From Butyrivibrio proteoclasticus (GTDB lineage Bacteria; Bacillota; Clostridia; Lachnospirales; Lachnospiraceae): DNA of 64,000 nucleotides. Positions 7,754 through 14,968 of this stretch are shown piece after piece. The DNA lies in assembly GCF_900115735.1 (NCBI RefSeq), contig NZ_FOXO01000001.1, positions 124,001-188,000 on the forward strand, given 5' to 3'. Made by a program: the position numbers and the translations under genes. Under the pieces are notes generated by a model. It did not search any database and had not been told where the DNA came from. It saw nothing but the letters and a program-made list of their open reading frames with translations. Position 1 is the first letter of the stretch. Each line of letters begins with the position of its first letter.

Positions 7754-9430
7754 TTATCTGATGAGCTTCTCAAAATCATCCTTGCCATGCTTACATATCG
7801 GACATATGAAGTCGTCAGGCATATCTTCACCAACATATTCATAGCCACAGATAAGACAGCGCCAGATTGTTTCGCCTTTTGGCGTCGTTCCGACTTTTTC
7901 GGGCTTTGGCTTGATATCGCTTTGATAGAATTCATATGTGCAGGATGGAGTATCTGACAGTACAGTCATAAATGTCGGTTCGCAGATAAAAAGAGTGTGT
8001 GAACCAAGGTCAACTTCTTTTTCAACCTTAAGAGAAAAATATGCATTTGTCCCGACGGTTATGTATGGAATGCCATTTTCGGCAGTTTCATATGATGAAG
8101 CAGGAAAAGATGTATCAAACTTATCCACGTCTTTTCCTGACCGGAAACCAAAGTGCTTGAAAAGGTCAAAAGATGCATCTTTACTAATAACTGAGATATT
8201 GCAAATGCCTGTGTCTTTTATCATGTCATGAGTGTAGTTGGCTTTGTTTACAGCAATTGAAATGCGGTTAGGATCTGATGCGACCTGTATTGCAGTATTG
8301 ATAATACAGCCATTTTTCTTTTTACCTCGAACTGCGGTGCAAACGAACAGACCGTAAGAGAGTTTGTACATAGCTTTTGGGTTGAGTTCTGACATAGTGG
8401 GGACTCCTTTCTCGTTAGTGTTAGAGATGGTATTGGTTTTCAATATTGGTGCTTGGACTTTATCGGCTGATTTTTGAAGTTCTTTTCTCTTATTCCTATA
8501 CTCTATAATTGGAAGGTCAGCTGCAACCAGCATTTCCTTCATGGGAACATCACTTTTCTTGGGGAGTTGTGTTTCAACAATTCTTTTATCCTGCCTTTCA
8601 ACCACTTTATTGGCGCGACTTCCAAGCCAGGCAATAGCCTTGTCGATAGGCTTTAATCCAGTTATTTTATTGTAAAAGCGAAGCGCTATGATCGAATGCT
8701 CGTCATCAACCGGGATAAAGAAAGCCAAAATCAGTATTTTATCCGTGACATGGTTGAGCCACATATTAGGATATTTGAAGGTTAAGTTCGTGCTTTTGAT
8801 CAGGCTGTCTGCGGATGATTTGGGTAATTGCCCGCTGTCAACTTCGTTATTGGCACTGGTTTGCAGGGTATTGCCATCAAGCCATACCACCTTCGGACCG
8901 TTGCACAAAGTTTTATTGCCACGGCCAATTGTAGTGCGGTGAACAAAGGCAAGATGGGATACGTCCAGCTGGTTTTCAATAACTCTGGAGTACTGTACGT
9001 TCCATGTATCTTCGATATGATCATAAGAATAGTCTGTATCAGTGATAACATCGAAGTAGTCAGGATCATGAGTTGGCATACCGTCGCCGTACCAGGCAAA
9101 TACTATTCCACCAATTTCTTTTACCATGTAATGCTTGAGGTTGAACCGTGAGAAATCTTGAGCGGAGTTTCTGCCTTCTGATGGTATATGCACGCATTTG
9201 CCATTGGAATCATACTCAATTCCGTGAAACGGACACTTGATATTTCCCTCTTGGACGCAGCCTTTTTCAAGGGACGCGCCTCTATGGGCGCAAAGGCTGC
9301 TGACAAGGCTGAATTCGCCGTTTTCATTCCTAAAAAAGACGAGGTTTTCGCCGAAACGCCTAGCTCCGATAACATTGCCTTTTTTAACAGAGTTAGAAGA
9401 CAGAACAGCATACCACTGATTTTTGATCAT
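7754..9430 (-). CDS. Rieske oxygenase - flavin reductase - rubredoxin fusion
   Basis: A protein of 558 residues with three redox modules. Residues 1-110 are a Rieske [2Fe-2S] domain with Cys47-x-His49 and Cys66-x-x-His69. Residues about 110-320 resemble the catalytic part of ring-hydroxylating/PaO-type oxygenases, with Asp156, His159 and His164 placed as mononuclear-iron ligands. Residues about 346-500 are an FMN-binding flavin-reductase domain (KLSYGLFVCTAV, then NTAIQVASDPNRISIAVNK). Residues 522-558 are a short rubredoxin with Cys525, Cys528, Cys543 and Cys546. The last two form the layout of a high-molecular-weight rubredoxin, an electron carrier for O2/NO-reducing flavodiiron proteins. 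GGAGG precedes ATG 9430. A second ideal ribosome site and ATG lie inside the frame at residue 346 (base 8395). The oxygenase substrate is unknown. Confidence 0.85.
   Translation of the reverse strand: MIKNQWYAVLSSNSVKKGNVIGARRFGENLVFFRNENGEFSLVSSLCAHRGASLEKGCVQEGNIKCPFHGIEYDSNGKCVHIPSEGRNSAQDFSRFNLKHYMVKEIGGIVFAWYGDGMPTHDPDYFDVITDTDYSYDHIEDTWNVQYSRVIENQLDVSHLAFVHRTTIGRGNKTLCNGPKVVWLDGNTLQTSANNEVDSGQLPKSSADSLIKSTNLTFKYPNMWLNHVTDKILILAFFIPVDDEHSIIALRFYNKITGLKPIDKAIAWLGSRANKVVERQDKRIVETQLPKKSDVPMKEMLVAADLPIIEYRNKRKELQKSADKVQAPILKTNTISNTNEKGVPTMSELNPKAMYKLSYGLFVCTAVRGKKKNGCIINTAIQVASDPNRISIAVNKANYTHDMIKDTGICNISVISKDASFDLFKHFGFRSGKDVDKFDTSFPASSYETAENGIPYITVGTNAYFSLKVEKEVDLGSHTLFICEPTFMTVLSDTPSCTYEFYQSDIKPKPEKVGTTPKGETIWRCLICGYEYVGEDMPDDFICPICKHGKDDFEKLIR
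8395..8410 (-). promoter_or_regulatory. Internal ribosome site and start for the flavin reductase-rubredoxin part
   Basis: On the minus strand AAAGGAG (8410-8404) lies eight bases before an in-frame ATG (8395-8393) that encodes Met346, exactly at the start of the flavin-reductase domain. The residues around it (NEKGVPTMSELNPK) look like a former intergenic leader translated through. The downstream 213 residues could therefore be made separately as a high-molecular-weight rubredoxin. Confidence 0.6.
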
Positions 9431-9679
9431 AAATAAAACCTCCGGATTTGTAGAAAAAACGGCGGGCTACAATACAATTATACTATAAACTGTATGCCGT
9501 TTACCACCGCGAATCTCAATTTATTCTAAATAATGTTGAAGAAAGATATATGCTTATATGATAGAATGTATTTATAAACGAAATAGTGAGAAGGTAGCTA
9601 CACTAGTAATGATCTTAGTTGATATGTTGTATAACAATCGCATTTACTGAAGGTTGGAGCATGAAAGGAGAAACTGATT

Positions 9680-9838
9680 ATGAAGTATGTATGTAATACT
9701 TGTGGCTATGTTTATGACGAGTCAGCAGGTGATCCGGATAACGGGATAGCACCCGGAACAAAGTGGGATGATCTTCCGGCTGATTTTACTTGTCCATTGT
9801 GTGGAGTTGGAAAGGAAGACTTTTCTGTAGAGGCATAA
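9680..9838 (+). CDS. Rubredoxin
   Basis: A complete 52-residue rubredoxin. The two iron-binding knuckles are clear: VCNTCGYVYD (Cys5, Cys8) and CPLCGVGKEDF (Cys38, Cys41), with the conserved PGTKWDDLP between them. AAAGGAG lies ahead of ATG 9680. It is a cytoplasmic one-electron carrier, in anaerobes usually supplying electrons to rubrerythrin, superoxide reductase or flavodiiron proteins. It is divergent from the rubredoxin-containing fusion at 7754 and upstream of the ferredoxin-like/GNAT gene at 9958, so this short block looks like an oxidative-stress redox module. Confidence 0.95.
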   Translation: MKYVCNTCGYVYDESAGDPDNGIAPGTKWDDLPADFTCPLCGVGKEDFSVEA

Positions 9839-9957
9839 CAAGATAAGAATAGCCGCGAAGAACAACAGATGACAAATAAAATATTGATATGCAAGTAAAG
9901 GCAGGTGCATCCAAGAGGTGTGTCTGCCTTATCTTCAATAGTGACAGAGGGAGTTAT

Positions 9958-10416
9958 ATGCACAGATTATACGAAACTGATGATATTTCAGTGTTTTGGA
10001 ATTCAGATAAATGCAGACATGCCAGAAAATGCGTGACAGGTTGCCCTGAAGTTTTTGATTTTAAAAGAAAACCTTGGATTGATCTAAGTCAGGATGAGAC
10101 ACAAAGAATATGGCAAACTATAAAGCAGTGCCCATCGGGAGCTTTGGATATTATATATAATCATGAAGTGATGGTAAAACTGGATAAAGACAATAACAGG
10201 AGCACTGCTGTGGATAAAGAAGGGCAGATTATCGGTGAATGTGATTATCAAGAAAATGCTGACACCATCACTATCTATCACACAGAAGTGAAGCCTGAAT
10301 ACGGTGGAAACGAAATAGCGAAGAGACTGGTATATAAGGTTTTCGAAGAAGCGGACCGGGAGTGCAAAAAGATAGTACCTACTTGCTCATATGCGGCAAA
10401 ATTGCTTAGCAATTAA
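9958..10416 (+). CDS. YjdI-type [4Fe-4S] domain fused to YjdJ-type GNAT domain
   Basis: A protein of 152 residues. Residues about 8-62 match the YjdI/Fer4_19 single-cluster ferredoxin-like family: VFWNSDKCRHARKC, GCPEVFDFKRKPWI and a final QCPSGAL, supplying four cysteines. Residues about 75-152 match the small GNAT-like family (YjdJ): a beta strand, then ITIYHTEVKPEYGGNEIAKR (acetyl-CoA pyrophosphate loop) and KIVPTCSYAAKLL. In E. coli the two are adjacent genes; here they are fused. I start at ATG 9958, preceded by GAGGGAG; upstream in-frame codons lie in the leader after the rubredoxin gene. A small inverted repeat (AAGGCAG/CTGCCTT, 9898-9930) separates it from the rubredoxin gene. The substrate is unknown. 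Confidence 0.85.
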   Translation: MHRLYETDDISVFWNSDKCRHARKCVTGCPEVFDFKRKPWIDLSQDETQRIWQTIKQCPSGALDIIYNHEVMVKLDKDNNRSTAVDKEGQIIGECDYQENADTITIYHTEVKPEYGGNEIAKRLVYKVFEEADRECKKIVPTCSYAAKLLSN

Positions 10417-10610
10417 AGCATTATACTTACTCTCATACAACAGCCCCATCTAATCTCTGGACATTACGATGGATTCATTTCTACGGTCCATCGCTCTCTT
10501 CAATCTATGACAAGTATTGTGAGCGAGGAGGATGGTCGGTGTTCATGCCGGATATTTCTACAAAAGCGGAAATGGATAAAGTATGCTGGATACACACTGG
10601 TAACTCACTA
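10417..10610 (+). pseudogene. Fragment of an AraC-family regulator (sensor domain)
   Basis: The frame running through cat at 10434 encodes NLWTLRWIHFYGPSLSSIYD followed by KYCERGGWSVFMPD, closely resembling the N-terminal cupin/sensor part of AraC-type regulators (the W-x-L-x-W-I-H-F-x-G signature). There is no start codon, the cupin N-terminus is missing, and no DNA-binding domain follows. The frame runs into the transposon-like repeat at 10615 and stops at 10655. It is a decayed remnant next to other mobile-element debris. Confidence 0.55.
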
Positions 10611-10614
10611 AAAG

Positions 10615-10730
10615 GTGGGTCAATTCACAGTGTAAAAATCGAGATTTATAAATAAAACTGACCCGCCCTCCAAATCGCATCGGCGGATCAGGGGGCAGAT
10701 TTAAGTGTAAAAGTGGGTCAATTTTACATG
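10615..10730. repeat. Transposon-end-like repeats (gtgggtcaatt)
   Basis: The 11-mer gtgggtcaatt occurs at 10615-10625 and again at 10713-10723 in the same orientation, with a related inverted copy (actgacccgcc) at about 10658-10668. Multiple short repeats at the ends are typical of IS21-type elements, so this may be an insertion-sequence end without its genes. No transposase frame is left, so the family is a guess. Confidence 0.35.
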
Positions 10731-10734
10731 ACAA

Positions 10735-10857
10735 TCAACAGATTCCATTTGCTCGGCAAAACTGAGCATCGGATAATTCGCTCTTTCTACAGTCCATGAT
10801 GAGTCTGCACCAGTCCTCATCTGTTCTGCGAGGCAGTTACTTCTTTGGATTCGACAT
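10735..10857 (-). pseudogene. IS66 accessory protein (TnpA-like) fragment
   Basis: On the minus strand AAAGGAG precedes ATG 10857. The frame gives MSNPKK, a TAA stop, and then DEDWCRLIMDCRKSELSDAQ and FCRANGI before another stop. The second part matches the start of IS66-family OrfA/TnpA proteins (a W-x-x-L-I-x-x-C-R-x-S-x-L-S-D-x-x-x-C motif). It carries an internal stop and is cut at residue 40, so it is not functional. Confidence 0.55.
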
Positions 10858-10975
10858 AACAGCTCCTTTCAAGTTGTAGTGAAATGTTCATCATTCAACT
10901 TTAAACATAGTAAAATATACGTTATTCAAATCCATTATGAACTTGTTTAGTGGCGGCAGCTATCCGCCTAATAAT

Positions 10976-11149
10976 TTAGCGCTTACATTTTTTCTTCGGG
11001 AGATGGAACTGTTTTTGGATGTTCTTGGACCAGGGAAGAAGATCTTGGATATATTTTCGGTCTGGAACATATTTGTCACCTAAGATCTTTTGCTGTCTTG
11101 CTTCTTCACGTAGATGCTCAAGTTGCGCAAGTTGTACAAGTTGAGTGAA
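10976..11149 (-). pseudogene. Possible IS66 transposase C-terminal fragment
   Basis: A minus-strand frame of 57 codons, bounded upstream by a stop immediately before base 11149 and ending in TAA at 10976. It encodes EHLREEARQQKILGD, then RKYIQDLLPWSKNIQK and a basic tail. The D-L-x-P-W-S segment near the end resembles the extreme C-terminus of IS66 transposases. Together with the fragment at 10735 it suggests that two IS66 pieces in the same orientation were left by deletion. Confidence 0.4.
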
Positions 11150-11232
11150 TTATTGTAAAGCAAATATCTTATGAATGTGGTAAGATTATAAGGGTACTGA
11201 TAATAGAGGGCTTACGGTGGTCGGAAGTTGAA

Positions 11233-11919
11233 ATGAAAAAGATTAACGGATTAGAAGAATTGTGGGGATGGGTGCTGAATACAAATAGCTGCCTTATGCG
11301 GAATCAGCCACTCATGTTCCAGCAAAGAGATGTCAGTCGGATGGTCAGCTTTACAACAGAGGTCAGTAATGCCATCAAGGATGACTACCCATTTTATGCA
11401 GAAGAACTTCCGAAGATAGCGAATAACACTTTCCGTTGCATTGGCGGAGGTTTTTACAATCTTAATACGGTGCCCTTTGGAGAATTGTTCATCATAGTAA
11501 AACACCTGCATAACGAACCACAGGATGCTTCAGTGTGGACAATGATTCATCCAAGAATAATTGCAATAGCAAAAGAAGAGTACCTTGATGGTCATTATGC
11601 ATCAGCTGCAAACAGAAGCTTTGTTGAAGTGGAGACCAGGCTCAGGGAGTTGTTTGTTGAACTGAAACCAAGTGCGACCGTTCCAGGTAACGTTGTGAAC
11701 CTAATCGGAGCATTGCTTTCTGAAAATGGTGCATATCAATTCTGTGATCTATCAACACAGAGCGGAAAGGATTACAGACGAGGTATACAATCTTTATTTG
11801 AGGGTAGCATGGCAGCGTACAGGAATCCTTCATCTCATGAAAACCAGACTTTGTCAAAAACAGAGGCGCTTGAGCAGATTATGCTGGCAAGTCAACTCAT
11901 GAAGGTGTTGGATAATTAA
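11233..11919 (+). CDS. TIGR02391/Ymh-domain protein
   Basis: A soluble protein of 228 residues. The C-terminal half (about 105-228) matches the Hypoth_Ymh/TIGR02391 family: IIAIAKEEYLDGHYASAANR, then FVEVETRLREL and the family-defining QSLFEGSMAAYRNPSSHE. Proteins of this family sit in restriction, abortive-infection and plasmid/phage loci; the biochemical role is not established. The N-terminal 100 residues are not recognised. It starts a short accessory pair with the nuclease-like gene at 12030 (110-base gap). The preceding 800 bases are only mobile-element debris, so this gene probably marks the first live cargo gene of the island. Confidence 0.75.
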   Translation: MKKINGLEELWGWVLNTNSCLMRNQPLMFQQRDVSRMVSFTTEVSNAIKDDYPFYAEELPKIANNTFRCIGGGFYNLNTVPFGELFIIVKHLHNEPQDASVWTMIHPRIIAIAKEEYLDGHYASAANRSFVEVETRLRELFVELKPSATVPGNVVNLIGALLSENGAYQFCDLSTQSGKDYRRGIQSLFEGSMAAYRNPSSHENQTLSKTEALEQIMLASQLMKVLDN

Positions 11920-12029
11920 GATGTGATAGTCCCGGAAGATCATTATTGTATGATACTGCCATAGTAGAGATGACATGATCAGGATTATCAGTGGTCTGCA
12001 GATGGAATAGAAGAAAGAGAGGAACAGCC

Positions 12030-12957
12030 ATGCCATCAGGAATAACAGCACAAAACGGATTCCTATATCAGTGGTATGCCTTTATCAAATTGGCACTAGA
12101 TAATGCTGGCATGGAAAGGTTCTTTGTTTATGAAGGCGTTGATGATATTGATATTTCGGAAGAAAACAGGATATCTGCTGTAAGAGGTTACAATAATCAG
12201 TTCGTCCAGGTGAAAAGTGGTATTGTATCTCAGGATTGTTGGGCGAAAGTTATAGGTAACTGGCTACTGATAGCAGACGAGTGTCAAAACTATAGAATCA
12301 TTTTAGAAAATGCACTCAACTTTGATTATAGAGAAGATGCTGTTTTTGGGAAGGTTGTAGACTATTTTATTTCTGGTGAAGGTAAAAAAAGCTTCTTCTA
12401 TCGCAAATAAGGTCTACAGGAAGTACATCGAAGGCACAGATGAGACAGCACTAAAAGACAGAATCAAAGAGATGAGCGACCTGATTACTGTTGAAGTGTT
12501 CTCTATGGAACGACTCAATGATGCAATTGAGGAAACTTTTAAGGCAATTTATTGTCCGGACATAACAAAATATGAGATGGCAAAGATTTGCCGCTGCGAG
12601 CGCTTCATTGAATACATCAATAATAGAATTGATGAAGCAATTAAAAAGAGGAAGAGCTTTACTCTACGGTATGTAGATTTCATGGATGTTATTAATGTGG
12701 GAGAGAACGAGAATAACTTGAACACAGATGCTGGAGGGTTGGTAGTTCGCTCACTCGCTGATCAAGGAGAAACGTTGGTAAGTGCAAACATGTATGAGGA
12801 GGAAGTTCTGTCGATACCGGCTGTTTGGGGGATCAGAAACGTTCTTAACTACAAATGGGTTTTGATAGGAATCGCTGGAGTTCTGATTATTGTGGGTTGT
12901 ATACCGAGGAAGAAGAATCAGAAGGAAGAGGAGTTGATAGCAGCGGCTGGAGCATAA
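12030..12957 (+). pseudogene. Cap4/DUF4297-like nuclease protein, frameshifted at A7
   Basis: Two overlapping frames together encode one protein. The first (12030-12410) begins SGITAQNGFLYQWYAF and has VYEGVDDIDI and QFVQVKSGI. This E...D...QxK arrangement is that of the PD-(D/E)XK-type domain of Cap4/DUF4297 anti-phage nucleases. The first frame ends soon after a run of seven A (about 12384-12390). The second frame continues naturally (ASSIANKVYRKYIEG ...) to 12957 and ends with a membrane-like helix and a charged tail. Removing one A restores a single frame of about 308 codons. ATG 12030 has AGAGAGG upstream. It could be a true mutation, reversible slippage or a read error. The family call is moderate because the catalytic core is short. 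Confidence 0.6.
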
Positions 12958-13285
12958 GACGATTGCGCGAAGCGCCGAGCTGAAGGCTCGTGTGGGCATC
13001 GGTGAAGCGGAGATGAACGTAGCGGAACCGCAGAGGTTAAGCTCCCAAAACAAGAAAAACAACAATCGCACGGTTCCTTACCATGACCTTGATGACCACA
13101 ATGTGGATTAATAGTACATAGGAAGCGTAGGTGTGTCAGATACCTGGGAGGGTGTATAGACACACTAACAAAATAAAATCTTATGTTTGCAATAATCAGG
13201 ATGTGTAGTCATTAAATATTGATTTTTACTAGACTGGATTATCTATATGACAGGGAAATGTTCTTTGAAAGGGGTCTATATATAA
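12958..13285. other. Gene-free 328 bases with GC-rich coding-like remnant
   Basis: No complete gene is seen. A plus-strand frame is open at 12941-13111 and encodes KTIARSAELKARVGIGEAEM and then NNRTVPYHDLDDHNVD. The first 90 bases are clearly more GC-rich than their surroundings, which suggests a remnant of foreign coding sequence. I cannot identify its family. A weak inverted repeat (gtgtgtc/gacacac, about 13130-13168) lies before the Thoeris genes but has no T tract. AAAGGGG at about 13268 is the ribosome site of the next gene. Confidence 0.4.
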
Positions 13286-14449
13286 ATGCCAGGAAAAGCT
13301 AAACGAAAGTTTGTTGGAGAGAATATAAGGATTTCAAGGAGTGTGACTCAGCAGCTGCGTCATATGATGCCGGCATTGAAACCAGGTTATACAGCACAGG
13401 ATATATTGGAAGCTTATAAAAGATACTACCCTTTTGAATGGAATGAAATAGTTGAAAGACAGCGTCAATACGAGGAAAAAGACCAATTCTTACGAAAAGT
13501 TGGGAAAAAGATAAGATATAAACCGCTTTCACCGGAGTCATTCTTTTTTTCCTTACAGAAAGTAAAGCATGTTCTAAGCAAAGGATATAGGGAGAAACAT
13601 AGCTCAATCTATTCAGAGAATGAGAGATTTGAATATGAGCTTCAGTTTGGCAGGAAAAGAGATGCTGCTATATCAAAGCGAAAAAGGAGAGTTGAAAATA
13701 ATACAAGAAATATCCAAAAAGTAGATCCAGGGTTCATCGATGCTCTCGTTTATGCATACCATCGTAAAGGTAATACAACAAGTGATAAGTTGGAAATATT
13801 GCGAGAGATATCAAAATATGAATGTAAAAAGACAGATGAATTCCTTTGGAAGATAAACGATAGTGAAAGAAATAATGAGATACGAGATTTAGCGTTTATA
13901 CAACTACAAAAGACAGGTCATTATGTGAAGCTCAGGAAGGGGTTTAAGGGCAAGAAGAAATCGTATATGACAGAGAAGAGCGATTTGATTGGTACACCAG
14001 AAGCATTAGCTGAACGTCTGAGCAAATCGAAGTCGGTTCAGAATATAAAACAGTATGATATATTTGTTTCTCATAGCTATCAAGATAAGGCTGTGGTTGA
14101 GAGAATCGTAAGAGGAGCAAATGATGCTGGAATGAACTGTTATGTAGATTGGACCGCAGATGATGATTTTTTGAAAAGAAGTATGGTGTCTGACTATACC
14201 AGGGAAGTACTTAGAGCAAGGATGAGGAAATCGAGATATCTATTGTTCCTGAGCTCAGAAAAATCAAGAGCTTCTGACTGGGTATCCTTCGAGCTTGATT
14301 ACTACAAGACCCAGGTTAAAAGACCCATATATATGATTTTACTTGATGGTGAGGATATACATGGTTTTGATGTGATTAAGGAAGATGAGATAGCAAGACT
14401 GAATGTTTTGCAACAGGAGAAGGAAAGTAATAAATATAACATTACTTAG
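13286..14449 (+). CDS. TIR-domain protein with 250-residue N-terminal domain
   Basis: A protein of 387 residues. The C-terminus (about 257-365) is a TIR domain: YDIFVSHSYQDKAVV, then CYVDWTADDDFL and WVSFELDYYKTQ, in which Glu336 is at the position of the catalytic NAD-hydrolase glutamate. The N-terminal 250 residues are charged and helical (AYKRYYPFEWNEIVERQRQY, PLSPESFFFSLQKVKHVLSKG) and belong to no domain I recognise; residues about 165-220 look like a helical repeat. It lies 12 bases before thsB in the same operon. It probably senses infection or makes a nucleotide signal for the ThsA at 14969; that role is inference from position and fold. Confidence 0.85.
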   Translation: MPGKAKRKFVGENIRISRSVTQQLRHMMPALKPGYTAQDILEAYKRYYPFEWNEIVERQRQYEEKDQFLRKVGKKIRYKPLSPESFFFSLQKVKHVLSKGYREKHSSIYSENERFEYELQFGRKRDAAISKRKRRVENNTRNIQKVDPGFIDALVYAYHRKGNTTSDKLEILREISKYECKKTDEFLWKINDSERNNEIRDLAFIQLQKTGHYVKLRKGFKGKKKSYMTEKSDLIGTPEALAERLSKSKSVQNIKQYDIFVSHSYQDKAVVERIVRGANDAGMNCYVDWTADDDFLKRSMVSDYTREVLRARMRKSRYLLFLSSEKSRASDWVSFELDYYKTQVKRPIYMILLDGEDIHGFDVIKEDEIARLNVLQQEKESNKYNIT

Positions 14450-14461
14450 CAAGGAGAAACA

Positions 14462-14947
14462 ATGGCAAGAAAAGTATTCTACAGTTTCCATTATAAACCA
14501 GATATTTCGCGTGTAATGACCGTGCGCAACCGATGGGTTACTCAGGGCGGACAGATGAAATCGCAAGTTATAGATCGTGCTGAGTTTGAGTCTGTTAAAA
14601 GGCAAGGTGATTTAGCGGTAAAGCGATGGATTAATAGTCAGATGAACGATACATCTGTAACTGTTGTCTTGATAGGAACGGAAACGTTAATCCGTCCGTA
14701 TGTTCAGTATGAGATTCAGAAGAGTGTTGAGCGTGGGAATGGAATTATTGGTGTGAGAATCAATAATATCAAAGACTTTAATGGATATTATTCGAGTGCA
14801 GGGAATGTCATGACACCAATTATGATAAATGGTCGTTCCATACCTTTTTCAAATATTGCAGATGCTATTTATGATTACACTAGTGATGATGGATATAACA
14901 ACCTGGGGGATTGGGTTGAGAGAGCAGCAAGGTTGCACGGGAAATAA
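14462..14947 (+). CDS. thsB: Thoeris TIR protein ThsB
   Basis: A protein of 161 residues matching ThsB (TIR-like MTH538/DUF1863 fold): MARKVFYSFHYKPDISR, RNRWVTQGG, then TSVTVVLIGTETLIRPYVQY and EIQKSVERGNGIIGV, with Glu84 at the active-site position. In the known Thoeris system ThsB detects phage and makes a cyclic ADP-ribose isomer that activates ThsA. AAGGAG lies six bases before ATG 14462, and thsA begins 21 bases after the stop, so the genes are coupled. Length and motifs are as expected and no defect is visible. Confidence 0.93.
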   Translation: MARKVFYSFHYKPDISRVMTVRNRWVTQGGQMKSQVIDRAEFESVKRQGDLAVKRWINSQMNDTSVTVVLIGTETLIRPYVQYEIQKSVERGNGIIGVRINNIKDFNGYYSSAGNVMTPIMINGRSIPFSNIADAIYDYTSDDGYNNLGDWVERAARLHGK

Positions 14948-14968
14948 TGAATCAATAGGAGCACATCT

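Noticed and set aside
7938..9436. Several plus-strand frames opposite the Rieske fusion gene
   Set aside because: They are antisense shadows of a well-supported gene with no ribosome sites or recognisable domains.
9898..9930. Hairpin AAGGCAG/CTGCCTT as terminator of the rubredoxin gene
   Set aside because: The stem is only 7 bp with a 19-base loop and no T tract, so I mention it only in the neighbouring gene entry.
10615..10730. Complete IS21-type element
   Set aside because: Only end-like repeats are present with about 100 bases between them and no istA/istB genes.
12384..12390. Programmed ribosomal frameshifting at the A7 run
   Set aside because: The needed shift is +1 (or -2), not the usual -1 at A-AAA-AAG sites, and no stimulatory hairpin is obvious. 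Transcript slippage remains possible but is not supported.
12376..12957. Second half of the nuclease-like protein as an independent gene starting at GTG 12376
   Set aside because: No ribosome site of its own is needed to explain it: the two frames join smoothly at the A7 run, so one broken gene is simpler.
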